A DNA stretch of 64,000 bases from Atrichornis clamosus (lineage: Eukaryota > Chordata > Aves > Passeriformes > Menuridae): assembly GCA_013400975.1 (NCBI GenBank), contig WBMZ01010290.1, positions 54,518 through 118,517 on the forward strand, given 5' to 3'. The position numbers were made by a program, and so were the translations under genes. The notes below the pieces were generated by a model. The model saw only the letters and a list, made by a program, of their open reading frames with translations, searched no databases and was not told the DNA's origin. Of this stretch, positions 36,256-48,845 are shown piece by piece; the first letter of the stretch is position 1, and each line of letters opens with the position of its first letter.

Positions 36256-38828
36256 TCCAGCCTCCCAATGTCTTTCTTGTCATTGAGGGGCAAAGCTGAC
36301 CCCAGTTCAGATTTTTCAGCTCACGCTTTCAAGAAAAGATTTTCAAAATGAATTAAAACTCTCCTTCAGGCAGCAACCTGCAGAACTCCTTACCAAAGGA
36401 GCTGTGGATGAGAAGACTTCTGTAGATTCAAGGAAAACCAGTGAAGTTTCTGCAAGAGAAACTCGGTGACAGATCATTAACCCCAAGGCACATCCAGCTC
36501 AGGCAGTCTCTCAGTGAAGGCAGACAAGTGCCTGGAGAGGATCAGTGGAAAGTGTCCATTCTTACCCTGTTTGTGTTTTTCCTTTACATCTCACCATGAC
36601 TGATGTTCTTCCCAATTCCCCTTGGATCAGACATTGGCCCAACCCTAACACAACTTCAAAGCACTCCTGGGAAGGAGGATGAGAGGGAACAGAATCAAAA
36701 GCAAGAAAAAGTCAAATTAATACAGAGGGAAAATGGCATAAATAGAGGGAACCTTCTGCTACAGGGAGGGAGTGAAAGTCTCCAACTGCAGGAACAGTGG
36801 TGTCCACAGCCCCACCAGGAAGCTCTGCCGGGAGACAGGACAGCACAAGAAACAGGAGCAGCTCCCGGCCACCACAAAGCTCCAAGGCTGGTCACAGCCT
36901 GGCAGGGCCAGGAGCAGGGACAAGGGGGTTCTCCAGCCAGGATGCTGGGCCTGAGCCAGCACTGCTCCGGGTCACCGTCACGGCACAACGGAGTCATGGC
37001 AGAGCCTTCCTCTTGGATGAGAACGAGCTTTCACCCACCTCTCACAGAAACAGTCCCCACCTCACCAACTCCATGGCAAGTACTCACAGACTGAATTTCT
37101 CATCAAAAAGACATTTTTGCAGCTGAGAAGAGCAGCATTTTCTGGATCAGTTTCATTGTGGAAGAGAACACAGGAGCCTGTTTCCAACACGACTTCCACC
37201 TCCCTGCACTGGCTAACTCTACAACAGGGAAAGAATACTGGATATGCCAAGGAAACTGAAATCTAGCATTTGGTTGCCTCAATGTTAGATAGAGATCTGC
37301 AGCAGACATCTCCTGAGCAGTTGTTAGCAGTATTGTTCATTTAAGACTTTTTTCTTTCATCTATCTTTTATGGATACCTTTTTCAGCCACACGAAGACCT
37401 GCACAGGCAGCTTGTAGGATGTGGAGGATTGGCCAACTCTGACCTACTTTCCCCTGGCTGTTAGGCTGGAAAAGGGGAGCAGTTTGGTTTGTTTTCCCCT
37501 TGCAAAAATCAGGACTTGCCCCAGGGCCTTGCAGGAAGAGCCTTATCTGATCACACTGGGACAGGTGAGTGCACTGGAGCTAAGTCAGGGCACAGGCCTG
37601 GCCAGCTGTGACCAGAGAACAGCTGGATTAGTCCTGAACGAGCTGCTGTAAATAAACCATAACACAAGCAGGCAAATCTCCAATTCCTCCCTTTCAGCTC
37701 CATCAGGTTTAAACCCTGCTCACACTGCCTAGACTGCCATGACTCGGGTTTAACTAAGCCAGCTTCAACTCCAGGAGCTCTGGCTCATGGTGAACAGCCC
37801 CAGGGCTGTGAGGGACAAACAGTGGCTGCTGCACATTCCCTCCTCATTGGAAGCAGATCCCAGAGCTGGGACCTGGCAGATAAAGGTGTGCTCCCATCCC
37901 AGCTCCTCGTTTCCTCTGGAGACACAGGAAGTGATGAGGAAGGACATCTCCAGGACTCGGGGGGATGCCCACAGCTGGCTGCAGTGACATGGGCTGACCA
38001 TGCCAAGGGCCACTCAGGAGCTGCTTCCCAGCTCCATCCTGGCAAGTTTTGCAACCAGAGCTGAGCTCTGGTGACTGGACTGCTCCCAGCACTTTAACTT
38101 GTTTATCTGAGCAGCTTAACTGCAGTGGAAATGCATCCTTAATTCCAACAGGGTGGACAGCAACTGGGATAGAAACTGAGCACCAGTTCCACAAGCTATC
38201 AAATTTTAAACTTTTTAAAGAAGCTAATTTCTTCCCTAAAATACCCAGAATTACACTGTTCATTATCAGAGCATCAAAAGAGGATGAAGCAAGTAAAAGC
38301 TGCAAATCCCAAACAGGATTAAGCAAGATGAGTGATGGTTAAGAGCAGAGTCACACAACTGGTTCCCTTTGTAGATCCCACTATTTGTTGTGAAAGCCAG
38401 TATACTTAAAGGGATTTTTAAAGATATACGACAGATTTTACAATGCTTCCTTTGACCCAGTTCTCCACCAAGATCCCTGAAAATCCAGAAGGGGAGAGAT
38501 GCTATGGAAAGGAGAAGCAGTTTGCAGGCATCTCTCTTCCACCATGCTGCTGTTTGTGATTCTGGGTTTTTTTTCTACAAATTCTTGTCCTGTCATGAAG
38601 TAAGGCAAGGCTCTACAGTTTGGGTGGCATCTGAGTAGACTCAAAACTAAACATCTACTACACAAGAACTCACTGGGCCAGAGGAAAGGTCTTTTCCAAG
38701 AGCTCCAGTCAGAGAAGTGATTTTACAAGGTCTGCAATCAGCACAAAGCTGAGCAATTAAGATAACTAAATCCTCACCAAAGCCATGCAGATTTTGTGGT
38801 ATTTCACCTTGTAATAGGCAGCAGGGGC

Positions 38829-39035
38829 ATAGAATCCTAGAATGGTTTAGGTTGGGAGGGATTGTAAAGCTCGTGCCACCCCCTGCCATGGGCAGGGACA
38901 CCTCCCACTACCCCAGATTGCTCTGAGCCCCATCCAACCTGGCCTTGGACACTTCCAGGGATCCAGGGGCAGCCACAGCTTCTCTGGGCACCCTGTGCCA
39001 GGGCCTCCCCACCCTCACAGGGAACAATTCCTTCC
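38829..39035 (-). mobile_element. CR1 LINE 3' fragment with shared non-CR1 flank
   Basis: ATAGAATCCTAGAATGGTTT through CCTTGGACACTTCCAGGGAT to CACCCTCACAGGGAACAATT. Beyond about 39035 it continues into about 130 bases that are homologous to the flank of the copy at 46886, see findings. Confidence 0.9.
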
Positions 39036-39180
39036 TTATGAATTTTTTTTCTTCCCTGGTGTTGAAGTGTGTTTCTGCCAATTCAGCAGGGCCCACTGGC
39101 TCACTCCAATCACATTTGAGAGCTGGCACAGGGACACAGCAGGAACACTGGAAAGAAGGAAAGGTGTACAGCAGGAGGTG
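39036..39180 (-). repeat. Unidentified repeat segment attached to CR1 (copy A)
   Basis: Contains TTTCTGCCAATTCAGCAGGG, TGGCTCACTCCAATCACATT and GCAGGAACACTGG. Aligned by eye it matches 47086-47222 at roughly 75-80 percent over the best 85 bases. It does not correspond to the CR1 sequence found at this position in the other copies here. Confidence 0.7.
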
Positions 39181-41135
39181 GTTTTAGCTTTATTTCTAAC
39201 TATCCTACTCTGCTACAACAAACTGGCAATAAATGACAGCCACTTCCTCAAACTGAGCCCGTTCCGCCTGAGTAGGTAAGAGGTGAGAGCTCTCCCTGTC
39301 CTCACCCTGACCCTTCTGTCACGTTCTCTCCCTGGTGTTGACAGAGGGGCAGTGACAGAGCGGCCAGCCAAGGTCACCAGCACACATCTGCTGCACTTGC
39401 TCGGCTCACCAACCTCCCAGCCTGTGAAAGGGCCGAGCACAGCTGCCAGAGCTCAGCCAGGAGTTAAATCCTTGTAAAGCCACAGCTGCAGCACCTGGAT
39501 AGTGACAGGACCTGAGAGTCACCTTGACAGCCTGAAAATCTTCAGGAAATCTTGAAAAACTTGCTAGAGATACTGCCTATCTGCCCAGCCTGGGCTTGAG
39601 GAGACAGAGGTGTGCATGGCCATGCCAGAGGAGCCAGGGCCCCCCTGGCACGCACAGAGTGCGGCACCAGGCACACCAGACCTGTCAGATAAAACTCCTT
39701 GGGCACAGGTAGAGTTCAGGGCCACAGGATAAAAAACATCACACAAAGCACTTCAGCATATTTAACAACTGTAGATCTACTCAGACCTTTCAGAGCTGTT
39801 CCAGAAAGTCTTGGAAAGGCTGATATGGAATAAAAAACAGCAAAACACAGAAAATCCCTCACGTTCCCCTGGGCCTCCATCACCACCACAATGTAAAATG
39901 AAGTCTCTTGTTCCAAGAGCAATCTCTGATTACATAACCTGGAGCAATAACAACAGGAAAAACTGGGAGTAATCCACCAGAAGAGTCAACAGCCTGGTAG
40001 TGCCCATGACGGGAGAGCAACACTCAGGCACCCACCCCAGCCACAGCTCACACAGGGTCTATGACAGCCACCCTCCTGCCCTTGAGATAAAAAACCCAAT
40101 GGAAAAGTTCAGCAGTTCCCTCAACAAGTTTAGTTTTTGGCAAATCAAATACAACAGCTAAATATCTCTATACAGGTTGGCACAATCCACTGTAAAGACC
40201 CTTCCCTGCTCACAGCTTGAAGCATCTCCCCTCAGTAATTAACACCATTATTGATTTCATGGAATAGCTCCCAGGCTCCAACACACCAAACTTTGCATAT
40301 ATATGGGGGAAAAAAAAACACTTTTCATTTTCCCAAAATAAAAACAGAAGCAACGATGCTTTTCTCACTTTGGGGGATTTGTCAGGGCTCCAAGGACCAG
40401 ATCCAGGTCCTTGGAAGCTCACTCAGAGATGCCCCAGGCTACTGAGCCCTGGGAGCTGCCTCTGACAAGAAACCAGGCAGGTTTCAGTGGCCCTAGAGCA
40501 TCATTCTGACAGGTTTTATCAAAACCTTTTTTGCAGATTCAGCCAATATTCTCTCCCTCTTCCCCCCTTAAGAGCAGAGAAGAGTTGCTCTTCCTAGTGG
40601 TTTCCTGTTCAGCTACAGAGTCCAGAGGCTCAGCAACCTCCCAGAAAGAGGAAGAAGTGCTGGTGTCATCCAACTCCCCACCACAAGATCTGCTGACCCA
40701 TTTGGGGTGGGTTTTTTTAAATGGCCTTACATTTTTTCTACTCACTGCACTGACTCAGCAGAGCTCTGGGCTCCTTTCCTTTTCCCCACCAAACCACAGC
40801 ATTGTGAGGCAGCAGCAATTTCCAGTTTCACTGCACTCACAGAGCACTTCTGACTGAGCCAGAAAGCTAATTGTAGGTGTTGCTGGCTTGTAGGCAAATT
40901 GTTTACACCTCACTCAGCTTTTCTGGATCAATGGGAAGAAGGAGCGGCAAAGCTGCTCTCTGAGTGAGAGAGAGTGAGCAATGACACTGCCCTGGCTTTA
41001 ACAAGACAGACAAAAAACCACCACCAGCCCACTAACAACCATTTCGTGCACACCAAACCCGATGTGTCATCACCTGCCCCAGCCCACAGCGACAGGCTCA
41101 TGGAAGAAAATGCAGAATAGAAAGAGAATACTCAC

Positions 41136-41217
41136 GCATGTCACCAATGGCTCCTTTGGTGACATTTGTGGCTTTCCTTACTGTCACAGTGAATATGTGT
41201 GAGTACTGGTGTTCCAC
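41136..41217 (-). CDS. PLA2G4A: PLA2G4A coding exon 3 (residues 12-38, start of C2 domain)
   Basis: This exon encodes VEHQYSHIFTVTVRKATNVT followed by KGAIGDM, the first strands and calcium-binding loop 1 of the C2 domain. The domain moves the enzyme to ER, Golgi and nuclear-envelope membranes when cytosolic calcium rises. The Asp before the final Met corresponds to human Asp37, a calcium ligand. The acceptor is CAG at 41220-41218. The donor is ATGC|GTGAGTA, so the last base starts the Leu39 codon that exon 4 completes. The 82-base length matches 27 codons plus one base, as in the human protein. Confidence 0.95.
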
Positions 41218-44200
41218 CTGGAAGTCAGAGAGTGAGAGGTGATTAAGCTCCAGGACCAAAAAAAACCAAAACTCTATCTATCAAAATAAGGTTTCATTTT
41301 ATCCAAGAACAGAGAGAGAGAAATCACCCAGTCAAAACGTAAGGGGAAACTCATACTGGATAGAGCATCCTAAAGCTGAACTGCACCCTGGAGCTTTACC
41401 AAGAGGTCCTTGCACTGGGGCTGCTGGATTTTCTGGCAGCCACACCTCCTGATCTCAGTGAACAACACTCCCCCTCACCACAGAACCTGCTCCAAGGCAT
41501 TTAGTCAGGCAGCAACCATGGGGTTCAGGAAGGGAAAAATAAAAAGGGGCTCTTTTACAGCTTGACTTTGTCATTACCTTCCCCTGGTGAAAAGAATGGG
41601 AGGAATGACTTCAAAGTGTGCGTTCTGGAGCAGATAAATGCCCACAGCACACGCAAGGGAGAGAGTTAGTGATGCCTGGAGCACACCTTCTAGTACACAT
41701 CAATATTCCATGTGAAAGCATCCTCAGGACAATGCAAGGAAGGTGAAAAGCAAGCTGTTAAAACATCCACCAGTACATTTCATGCAGTTTTTGGAGGTTC
41801 CTGTTTCCTGCAAAGCCCAAACACACAGCAGGAGCTGCCCGCCTAAGAGCAGGTGTGTCCTGAACAAACTACGCAAGTAGGAGAAGATGTGAAATTAAGA
41901 CACAAAAAGTAAAAGCCTTAATAAAAAGAGGTCACCAACTCACCCCTACTGTTGCTTTATCTACACAGCCACAAGTCTGACCAAACTGCTGGATGCCATT
42001 GAGAATGCAGGGCAGCCAACACTGGCTTTACAGGGACATGGCACAGAGGTTGGGGTACATGTGATGTATTAAAGCCAGAATCAGGTCTCACACACAAAGA
42101 TATTTTCTATCTTTTCCTACCCACCCATCAACCTTGTGAAGTACATTAAAATAAACACAGCCTATCAGTCGCCGGGACCAAAACAACTTGGCGGAAGGGC
42201 CACCACCAGAAAATGCACTGAAATTTATTTAAAATCGTAGACAATACCCTTCCTTATGGGACATGCTTATTTAGGCTCTGCCTGGTGCTTTCTTGCTGTT
42301 TTTATCACCTGGATATTTCCCTTTTATTTTCTTCCCCCAGAACTGGTTGTTTCAGCCAAGCCTCCTTATTTTGTCTCTACAGCTCACACCCAGAGACTTG
42401 AGCCAAATTGGATCCTTCTAATACTAATGAAGAGGAAAATGAGAATCTTATAGGTTACATATCATCTTCTCCAAAAACAGAAAGCCAAAACGAATTGTCT
42501 AAAGACAGCAAAGGCGACCTGTGAGTGCTTAAGCAGCACTTGAGTCAGGACACAGTAAAAAGCAACTCCAATGATACCAACACAATTCCCACAGGAGCCT
42601 GAGGTCTGCAAAGGCAGGGCCACATCCCCACGGCAGAGCATCCAGGAGAAAATGCCCACAGAGGTACCACGGGATGACTTCACTGCAGCCACTGCCTGAC
42701 CCAGACACTCACTTTATCAGCTTGATCTGTCTGTAATCACCCCCACGCTGTGCCAGCTGCTGGAGGCTCCATCCAGGACCGTCTACCTGGCAGCACATCC
42801 CAGCTCTGGAATTTCCACTGGCAGCCCTAGGACTTGTCTGGAACGAAGACTAAGTAAGCAGGCAGGGGAAACTGTGGCAATGCCAACTGTGACCTTACAA
42901 GTGGTGCACTGAAACCATCAGGGCACAGCAAGTGGTTCAGCAACCACAGGAAAACGGGAATGCAGACGCTTCCCGACACTCCCAGCGGGACTGCTGCTCA
43001 TCTCCAAAGCATCAGACCCCGCAGAAAGGGGTCAGATGTGGGAACCCAAAGCTGGTGAGGAGCAACACCTATTTAAGAGCCTCCCATGCACTGACACAAA
43101 GACATCTCAATGATTTCATGACACCCATCACCTTCTGCACGGCAGCTTCCAAGAGCAGATGGATGAACAGGAAGGAGGATGTGACTTCTCCCTGAATAAA
43201 TTTCTGCCTCTGCCACAGGGCAAAAAAAGGCCCAGAGTTTCCCTTTACAGGAAGGTAAATGGGGATTTTGGTGGGTATGTGGGAAGGACTGGAACACCTG
43301 TGAACGCAGCTATGTGAAGTCACCCCAGCTCTGTCATCTGCCCTGCTCCAAGAATTTTTACAAGCCGTGACTCTCCAGAAACCACCGGCTCTCGCTGTCC
43401 CCTATTTTCAGTTTGCTGCTTGAAAACACTCAAAGTTGCTCTATTAGTGTGTGCCACCTTCCCGAGCATGTCAGATTGATCAAGTGTGGGTTTCACAACT
43501 GGCCTCAGTTTCTTCATTCAGACCAAAGTATTTCCTTTGTCATATCCAACCTTGTAATTAAAAGAAACAGCCCAAAGTACAAACACACCACCCTTCTCCT
43601 TTTTCTTAGCTGTCAAGAAAGAGCTTGTCCTCACTGGAGACCACAAATCAGAGATCACTGAGTATTCAGCAGTGAAGAGGAGTTATAATTAAGTGACAAG
43701 GATGGGACATGGGTGTGCTGGGTTTAGTTCTCAGCTGATATGGAAAATTCATGTGCAATTCTGGTGTCCCAGAGCCCTGGCTGGAAAATAGGGATACTAC
43801 ACGATACTCCCTGACAGAAAGCACTCTGTAAAGTAATTTTCTGGCATGTCCCAATCCAAGCCATGTAACTCATCTGCCTAAACAAAGGGCCTACCATCAA
43901 AGCAAGGCCAAGCCACCACTTACCAGTGAGATCTCTTCACAGCAGCACAGAGATCATCACTATTTCTATTCTGTTTTACTAATGCCATCACAAAAACTGC
44001 TTTTTACTGACTTAAGCAGCAATCCCCATCATTCCAGCTGTTGTACTGCCAGGAAAGTTAAGTCTGGTTTAAGATCTAGGATCCTCTGAAAGGCATGTGA
44101 GAACACAGAGGCCTGGCAAGACACAAAAGTATCATCTTTCCCTGTGCCTCACTCAAAACAACACACTGGGGGTTACAATTATACACAGTTATTAAGAGTT

Positions 44201-44741
44201 GGCCACAGCCACACACTTGGAAGAAATCTGCCACTACTGAAATAAACAATCTCTCTTTTAGTAAAAAAAAAATAAAATACACAGATACACACAGGAAGCT
44301 CGAAAAGCTAGATCTCTTCTTCAAGCAAAATAAATGTTTTTCGTGCAAATTAAGTGCAATCGGAAATTAGGGCAATTTCCCACTTAGGATCCAGTTTTGA
44401 AGGTGATTAAAAGGCCTAAATGTCCACATTTCAGAAGCTTTTTTTTGGTTAGTTTTTTTGGAGGGAGTTCTAAAGAAGTCTGATGCCCCTGAAAAAACCA
44501 CGAAACTCTGAATACCTTTATAAACCCAGTCCTTGCTAGTTTAGATGACTAAGCTGCATTTTCTCAAGTGACTTATGTTCACCTTAAGTCTTGATAAAAA
44601 TCTGTACAAACTCCCCGAGTACTTCTGAAGAACAGACGATGGTAAATAAATCACTTAAAGTTGCAACACGGAGAGGAGCAACATCTACATTCCTGTGAAA
44701 ACCTATGACAGGTTCACATTTCAAAAGCTCACCATGAGCTC

Positions 44742-44830
44742 TACTGGGAGGTGTCCCTGCCCACGGCAGTGGGGTGGGATGAGAGGGGCTTTAAGGTCCC
44801 ATCCAACTCAAACCATTCTGGGATTCCATG
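44742..44830 (+). mobile_element. Short CR1 3' fragment
   Basis: TGGGAGGTGTCCCTGCCCAC, GGGGCTTTAAGGTCCCATCC and AAACCATTCTGGGATTCCAT, in plus orientation. Confidence 0.9.
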
Positions 44831-46885
44831 GAATTAAAAAACTAAAACCTACAGCCCAAAGTGACCTTGCTTTTACTGTTTGCTTCATTTCACTTCCTCC
44901 TTCTCCACAAATTTAGAGAGGAAAGGACAAAAACCCCAAAGTTTTTCAACATTCCCAGTCTGAATGCGGGTTGTCTGAGTTATGGAAACTCCTGTGGACT
45001 GTTCAGTGTTACTGGTTCATTCCACAAGGTTTTCCATGACTGCACAGTCAGGGTTCAACATCTCCTGGATTCACACCTCAGTTCTCCATCTCTTACAACT
45101 CCTCCCCCTGCCTCCTTTGTCCCACTCGCACTTTTGAGTGCTTTCCTTCCTCCCAGGAACGCTTCCCTAATAATCTGCTTTCCTCTCTTTCCCATATCAC
45201 TGCGTTTGTGAGCACACAGACACCACCACCTTCCTACCACGGGGCTGGGGCACAACCCCAAGACCTCCCAGAACACCGACAGGTTTTCCCTGCCACCCTT
45301 CCGGACGGGCTGGGAAAGCCAGGGATGTGTCCAATATCCTATCTGTCATCCTCCAGAATGCTGAGTCACAGACCCTACCTCCATCAGCAGATTGGTATTC
45401 TGTGTGCCAGCCCATCAGGAAGCTCTGGTACAGGCAGATTGCATAATAAGTATTTAATGGTTTTACTTCCTTAATGTTAAGGACACTTGAGCTAACAACT
45501 GGGCCGGACAAATGAAAATATTTGTCTGTTTACTTAAGTAATTGATTTTCATGGAGACAGACCATGCTCTTCTTTCACGGGGTTAAGACAAACATTTGTG
45601 CAAACACACAAATCTTATCTTGAACAATTTTTTCCATTGTTATAATATTTATTCTCCATATCAAAGGTAACTGGAGATGTATTACACATCTTAATTCTTT
45701 GTTTTCTGAGGCCAAACCATTTTTGGTAAGGTCAATTCTGTCTGTCCCTGCAGCAGATTTCTGAACATCTTATTTTATATCTCAGAGTCTTGCATAAAAT
45801 GAGAAGGGGAAAAAAAAGGGATCAGAAAACACACAACAGTTAGCAGAAGGACTTTTAGAAAATGCCAAATTCTTTCGAGTCATTTAATGCCAAATGTCAT
45901 TAAAATCCAAGATGTTTGCATTGATGTGAGCCCGCTGCCCTTGACCTCTTCTAAATTCCAGTGAAACTTTCCATGCAATTTCAGTTTTCAAATTAAGAGA
46001 CTTCAAAGATTTCCATTCACTTCTCAAGCAATTAAAGGATCAGCTCTTTCACAGACAGTGTTGCCTCCTGAATTAGCAACACTCCCACAGCAACAGCTCA
46101 ACATTCCCAGAGGGCTGTAACTAGATATAATACACACACTTTTTATTCACTATATTATATAAATAGCATTTTGCTCATCAGAGTGCATACCGGTATCAAA
46201 AAGTCCTTTTACGTGAGTGATTCAGTAGAATACAACCGAGTGCCTCAGAGACTTCCCATAAAGGTACAGATCATTCCAAGCATTCCGTCCAGGAGAGGGC
46301 AGTGATGCCGAAAGGAATTAAGTCCGTGTTGTCTGAGCACAGCTGAACACAGACATCAGCCCGAGGTCTGTCCTCCCAGCAGCGATCACGGCACTGGGCA
46401 GGGAGTGACAGCCGGTTTGACATCTGCTGGCTGCACACTGGGGAGGAGGATGCGAGAGCGTGGGGCACAAACCGCAGCACTGATAAGAGATCACTTCAAG
46501 GAAGCACGGGGGGTATTTTTAGCCGTGGAAAAGTGGAACCCTCGGACAAGCGTGTGGCAGCTATCTCTGGGAACACCTCACTGTTGCTGCTGCCACAGTC
46601 TGGCACAGTTACGAGAAGCTCTTGATAGGAGCACACCCAGGTAGCTCCGGATTTCAGTCTGGGCAGGAATTGCCACTTCAGTGTTTACTCTGGAAACACT
46701 TCCAGCACAGCTACGTGTGACCGTCACAGGGTTCAGTGGCTGCTGAGCCACTGGCTCACCCCACAAAGGGCAGTTCTGCTCCCATTTCCCTTCTCATTCC
46801 CTTGTCCTCCCTTCTCCAGGCTGAGCTCACCCTCCCCTCGGGCCAGCTCCGACAGGACAGCACAGCACAGATTTTCTAATCTTGC

Positions 46886-47085
46886 CACAGAATCCCAGAA
46901 TGGTTTGGGCTGGAAGGGACCTTAAAGCTCATGTCATTCCACCCCCTGCCATGGGCAGGGACACCTCCCACTACCCCAGGGTGCTCCAAGCCCCATCCAA
47001 CCTGGCCTGGGACACTTCCAGGGATCCAGGGGCAGCCACAGCTCCTCTGCCAGGGCCTCAGCACCCTCACAGGGAGGAATTTCCC
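46886..47085 (-). mobile_element. CR1 LINE 3' fragment with shared non-CR1 flank
   Basis: CACAGAATCCCAGAATGGTT, GCCATGGGCAGGGACACCTC and GGGATCCAGGGGCAGCCACA. It lies about 510 bases 3' of exon 2 on the transcript. Confidence 0.92.
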
Positions 47086-47222
47086 TCTGAGAAATGTTTG
47101 TCTTTTTTTGTATTGAACAGTTTTTCTGCCCATGCAGAAGGGTCAGTTGGCTCACTGCCATCACATGGGTGTGACAGCTGGTACAGGGATGCAGCAGGAA
47201 CAGTGGGATAAAGCAGGAGGAA
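47086..47222 (-). repeat. Unidentified repeat segment attached to CR1 (copy B)
   Basis: Contains TTTCTGCCCATGCAGAAGGG, TTGGCTCACTGCCATCACAT and GCAGGAACAGTGG, matching copy A at 39036-39180. In both places it begins where CR1 similarity ends, on the CR1 5' side. Confidence 0.7.
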
Positions 47223-47597
47223 GGGAGCAGGGGCAGCAGTGTGCTGTGGAATGGCACAGAGCATCTCGCTCAGACCCAGAGTTTGCGTGACATATTTTGA
47301 AGATTCTCTTTGAACCGACATTACTGACATACACCAGTTTAAGATCTACATATCCAAAATTGTCAACTTATCTGTCTCTCCATACTAATGGAAAGGGGAA
47401 GAGTTGTTTGGTAACAAGAATTATACAAAAAAACCCCAAAACTGCACTGTAAGGGAGAAAGCCAGACACACTTACCATTTCTCAAAGGAAACAGTAACAA
47501 CTGCAATGTCATGTGCTTATTTACAGTAACTCCAGTAGGATACAAGACAGTATAGATTAGAGAAGACAGTGTACACAGAAGATCCAGAGCTACTTAC

Positions 47598-47630
47598 CAC
47601 AATGTGCTGATAAGGATCTATAATGGACAT
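47598..47630 (-). CDS. PLA2G4A: PLA2G4A coding exon 2 (start codon, residues 1-11)
   Basis: This exon encodes the N-terminus MSIIDPYQHIV, which matches the start of cPLA2 alpha (human MSFIDPYQHII). The ATG is the reverse complement of 47628-47630, in an A-rich context with A at position -3. The donor is GTG|GTAAGTA, with the exon edge at 47598. The exon contributes exactly 11 codons and ends in phase 0. This short segment precedes the first beta strand of the C2 domain. The start is fixed by homology and by an in-frame stop seven codons upstream. Confidence 0.93.
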
Positions 47631-47725
47631 TTTTGCCTTAATTTTTATTCAAGACAACTCTCAATTCCACACAGGAGAGGCTTCTCCCTTTTTCGGAGCA
47701 GAGTTCAGTATGAAAAATCTTTTAA
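47631..47725 (-). other. PLA2G4A: 5' UTR part of PLA2G4A exon 2 (inferred)
   Basis: Reading the minus strand upstream of the ATG, the first convincing acceptor is a long pyrimidine tract ending in TTTAATAG, with the exon edge at 47725. That would give 95 bases of 5' UTR in this exon. An in-frame TGA at 47649-47651, seven codons upstream of the ATG, shows that the open frame cannot start earlier and supports the chosen start. The acceptor position is an inference; another AG could be used. Confidence 0.5.
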
Positions 47726-48654
47726 CTATTAAATAAAGAAAAAGATATAATTAAAATTCTTATGTTCTTATGTTCCTTTAAATCTGTATTTTGTAACAAA
47801 GCAAATCAGTTCCTACGCTTTAGGAAGGTTCCCACAATTCATTTTTTTTTTAACCAAGAACTTAATTTCCCATAAACTGTGGAGATATAGATATTTACTT
47901 GCCTGAGCTGGAGAAATTTCTCCTGCTTATTTCCTCTACCTCAAGGGTAAGAGCAGGAATCAAATATCTTGAGTTCCAGTCATTCCAGTGTTTTTAGCAG
48001 CTCTACAGATAAACAAAAGAAAATAGGAATTATATTTATCCCTTAAATACATTGTAACATTTATGCTACCACGCACTACAATCCTAGTTAGGATTGTGAG
48101 CTGTAAAGGAGCAGCAATACTGCCCTCTGTAAATCCAGGAAGGGAATTCCAGCTGGAGCTGTGTGTAACCTCCCGGCCACTCTGGGATGCTCCAGAGGCT
48201 TTGATGGGCAAACTGCAAACCAGTTGGCAGGGCTTAAACAGGCTCTTGACAGGCCACTGCTTTCTGAACACTCTGTGAGGATCAGGGCCCACCAGAGGCC
48301 TTCAGCTTCAGAGCTGTTTTCAACCATCAAAGTAGAAAACACTACGAGAGGTTATTCCTTTCTGCATCTCTAAAAATCCCTGGGAACTGCTGCACAGGAT
48401 CAGTCCTCAGATTCCGCTGGACTACAGTCAGACCCGAACCATCAGCAGAAATTTCAAAGTGAAAAGAAGTCAAGCACCATATGGAGTTTGGTCTCAAGGA
48501 AATGTTTCCTAATCCTCAATTCTGGAATGGCAGGATAAGCCCTAAATAATGATGATTTATGTCACTCCCCAACCCTTTGCTCTTGAGCAAATACACAAAG
48601 GCATTAAAATAAAAATTTAGTTTCTCTCTAGAACATTACAAAATCCCTTCTTTA

Positions 48655-48845
48655 ATCACAGAATCATTAAGGTTAGAAAAGCCCTCCAAGATCATCGAGT
48701 CCAACCATTAAACCAGCACTGCCAGGTCCACCACTAAACCATGTCCCAGTGCACCACATCCACACATTTTCTGAACACTTCCAGGGACAGCGATTCCACC
48801 ACTTTCCTGGTCATGCCTGACCATCCTTTCCTGTCAGCCCTAACA
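48655..48845 (-). mobile_element. CR1 LINE 3' fragment, diverged
   Basis: ATCACAGAATCATTAAGGTT, CCCTCCAAGATCATCGAGTC, CCACATCCACACATTTTCTG and CTTCCAGGGACAGCGATTCC. Confidence 0.9.

Larger units (their letters stand above)
28869..41135 (-). other. PLA2G4A: PLA2G4A intron 3 (largest confirmed intron)
   Basis: This phase 1 intron of about 12.3 kb separates the two halves of calcium-binding loop 1 of the C2 domain. It carries minus-strand CR1 copies near 29.7, 31.7, 35.8 and 38.8 kb, a short plus-strand CR1 end near 32.15 kb, a six-copy 34-35 bp minisatellite at 32283-32490, and an AT-rich stretch at about 33610-33780. The rest shows no recognisable coding or RNA feature. Confidence 0.9.
41218..47597 (-). 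other. PLA2G4A: PLA2G4A intron 2
   Basis: This phase 0 intron of about 6.4 kb contains a plus-strand CR1 3' end near 44.7 kb and a minus-strand CR1 near 46.9 kb with an unusual shared flank. The remainder shows no recognisable exon or RNA gene. It contains short purine-rich and AT-rich stretches without clear structure. Confidence 0.85.

Noticed and set aside
36603..37094. 163-codon plus-strand open frame in intron 3
   Set aside because: No recognised motif, an overlapping 100-codon frame on the other strand, and no exon-like splice context; treated as chance.
47086..47222. tRNA-derived SINE head, because of GGTCAGTTGGCTCACTG
   Set aside because: The text resembles a box A only superficially, lies on the wrong strand relative to the CR1 tail and has no box B at the right distance.
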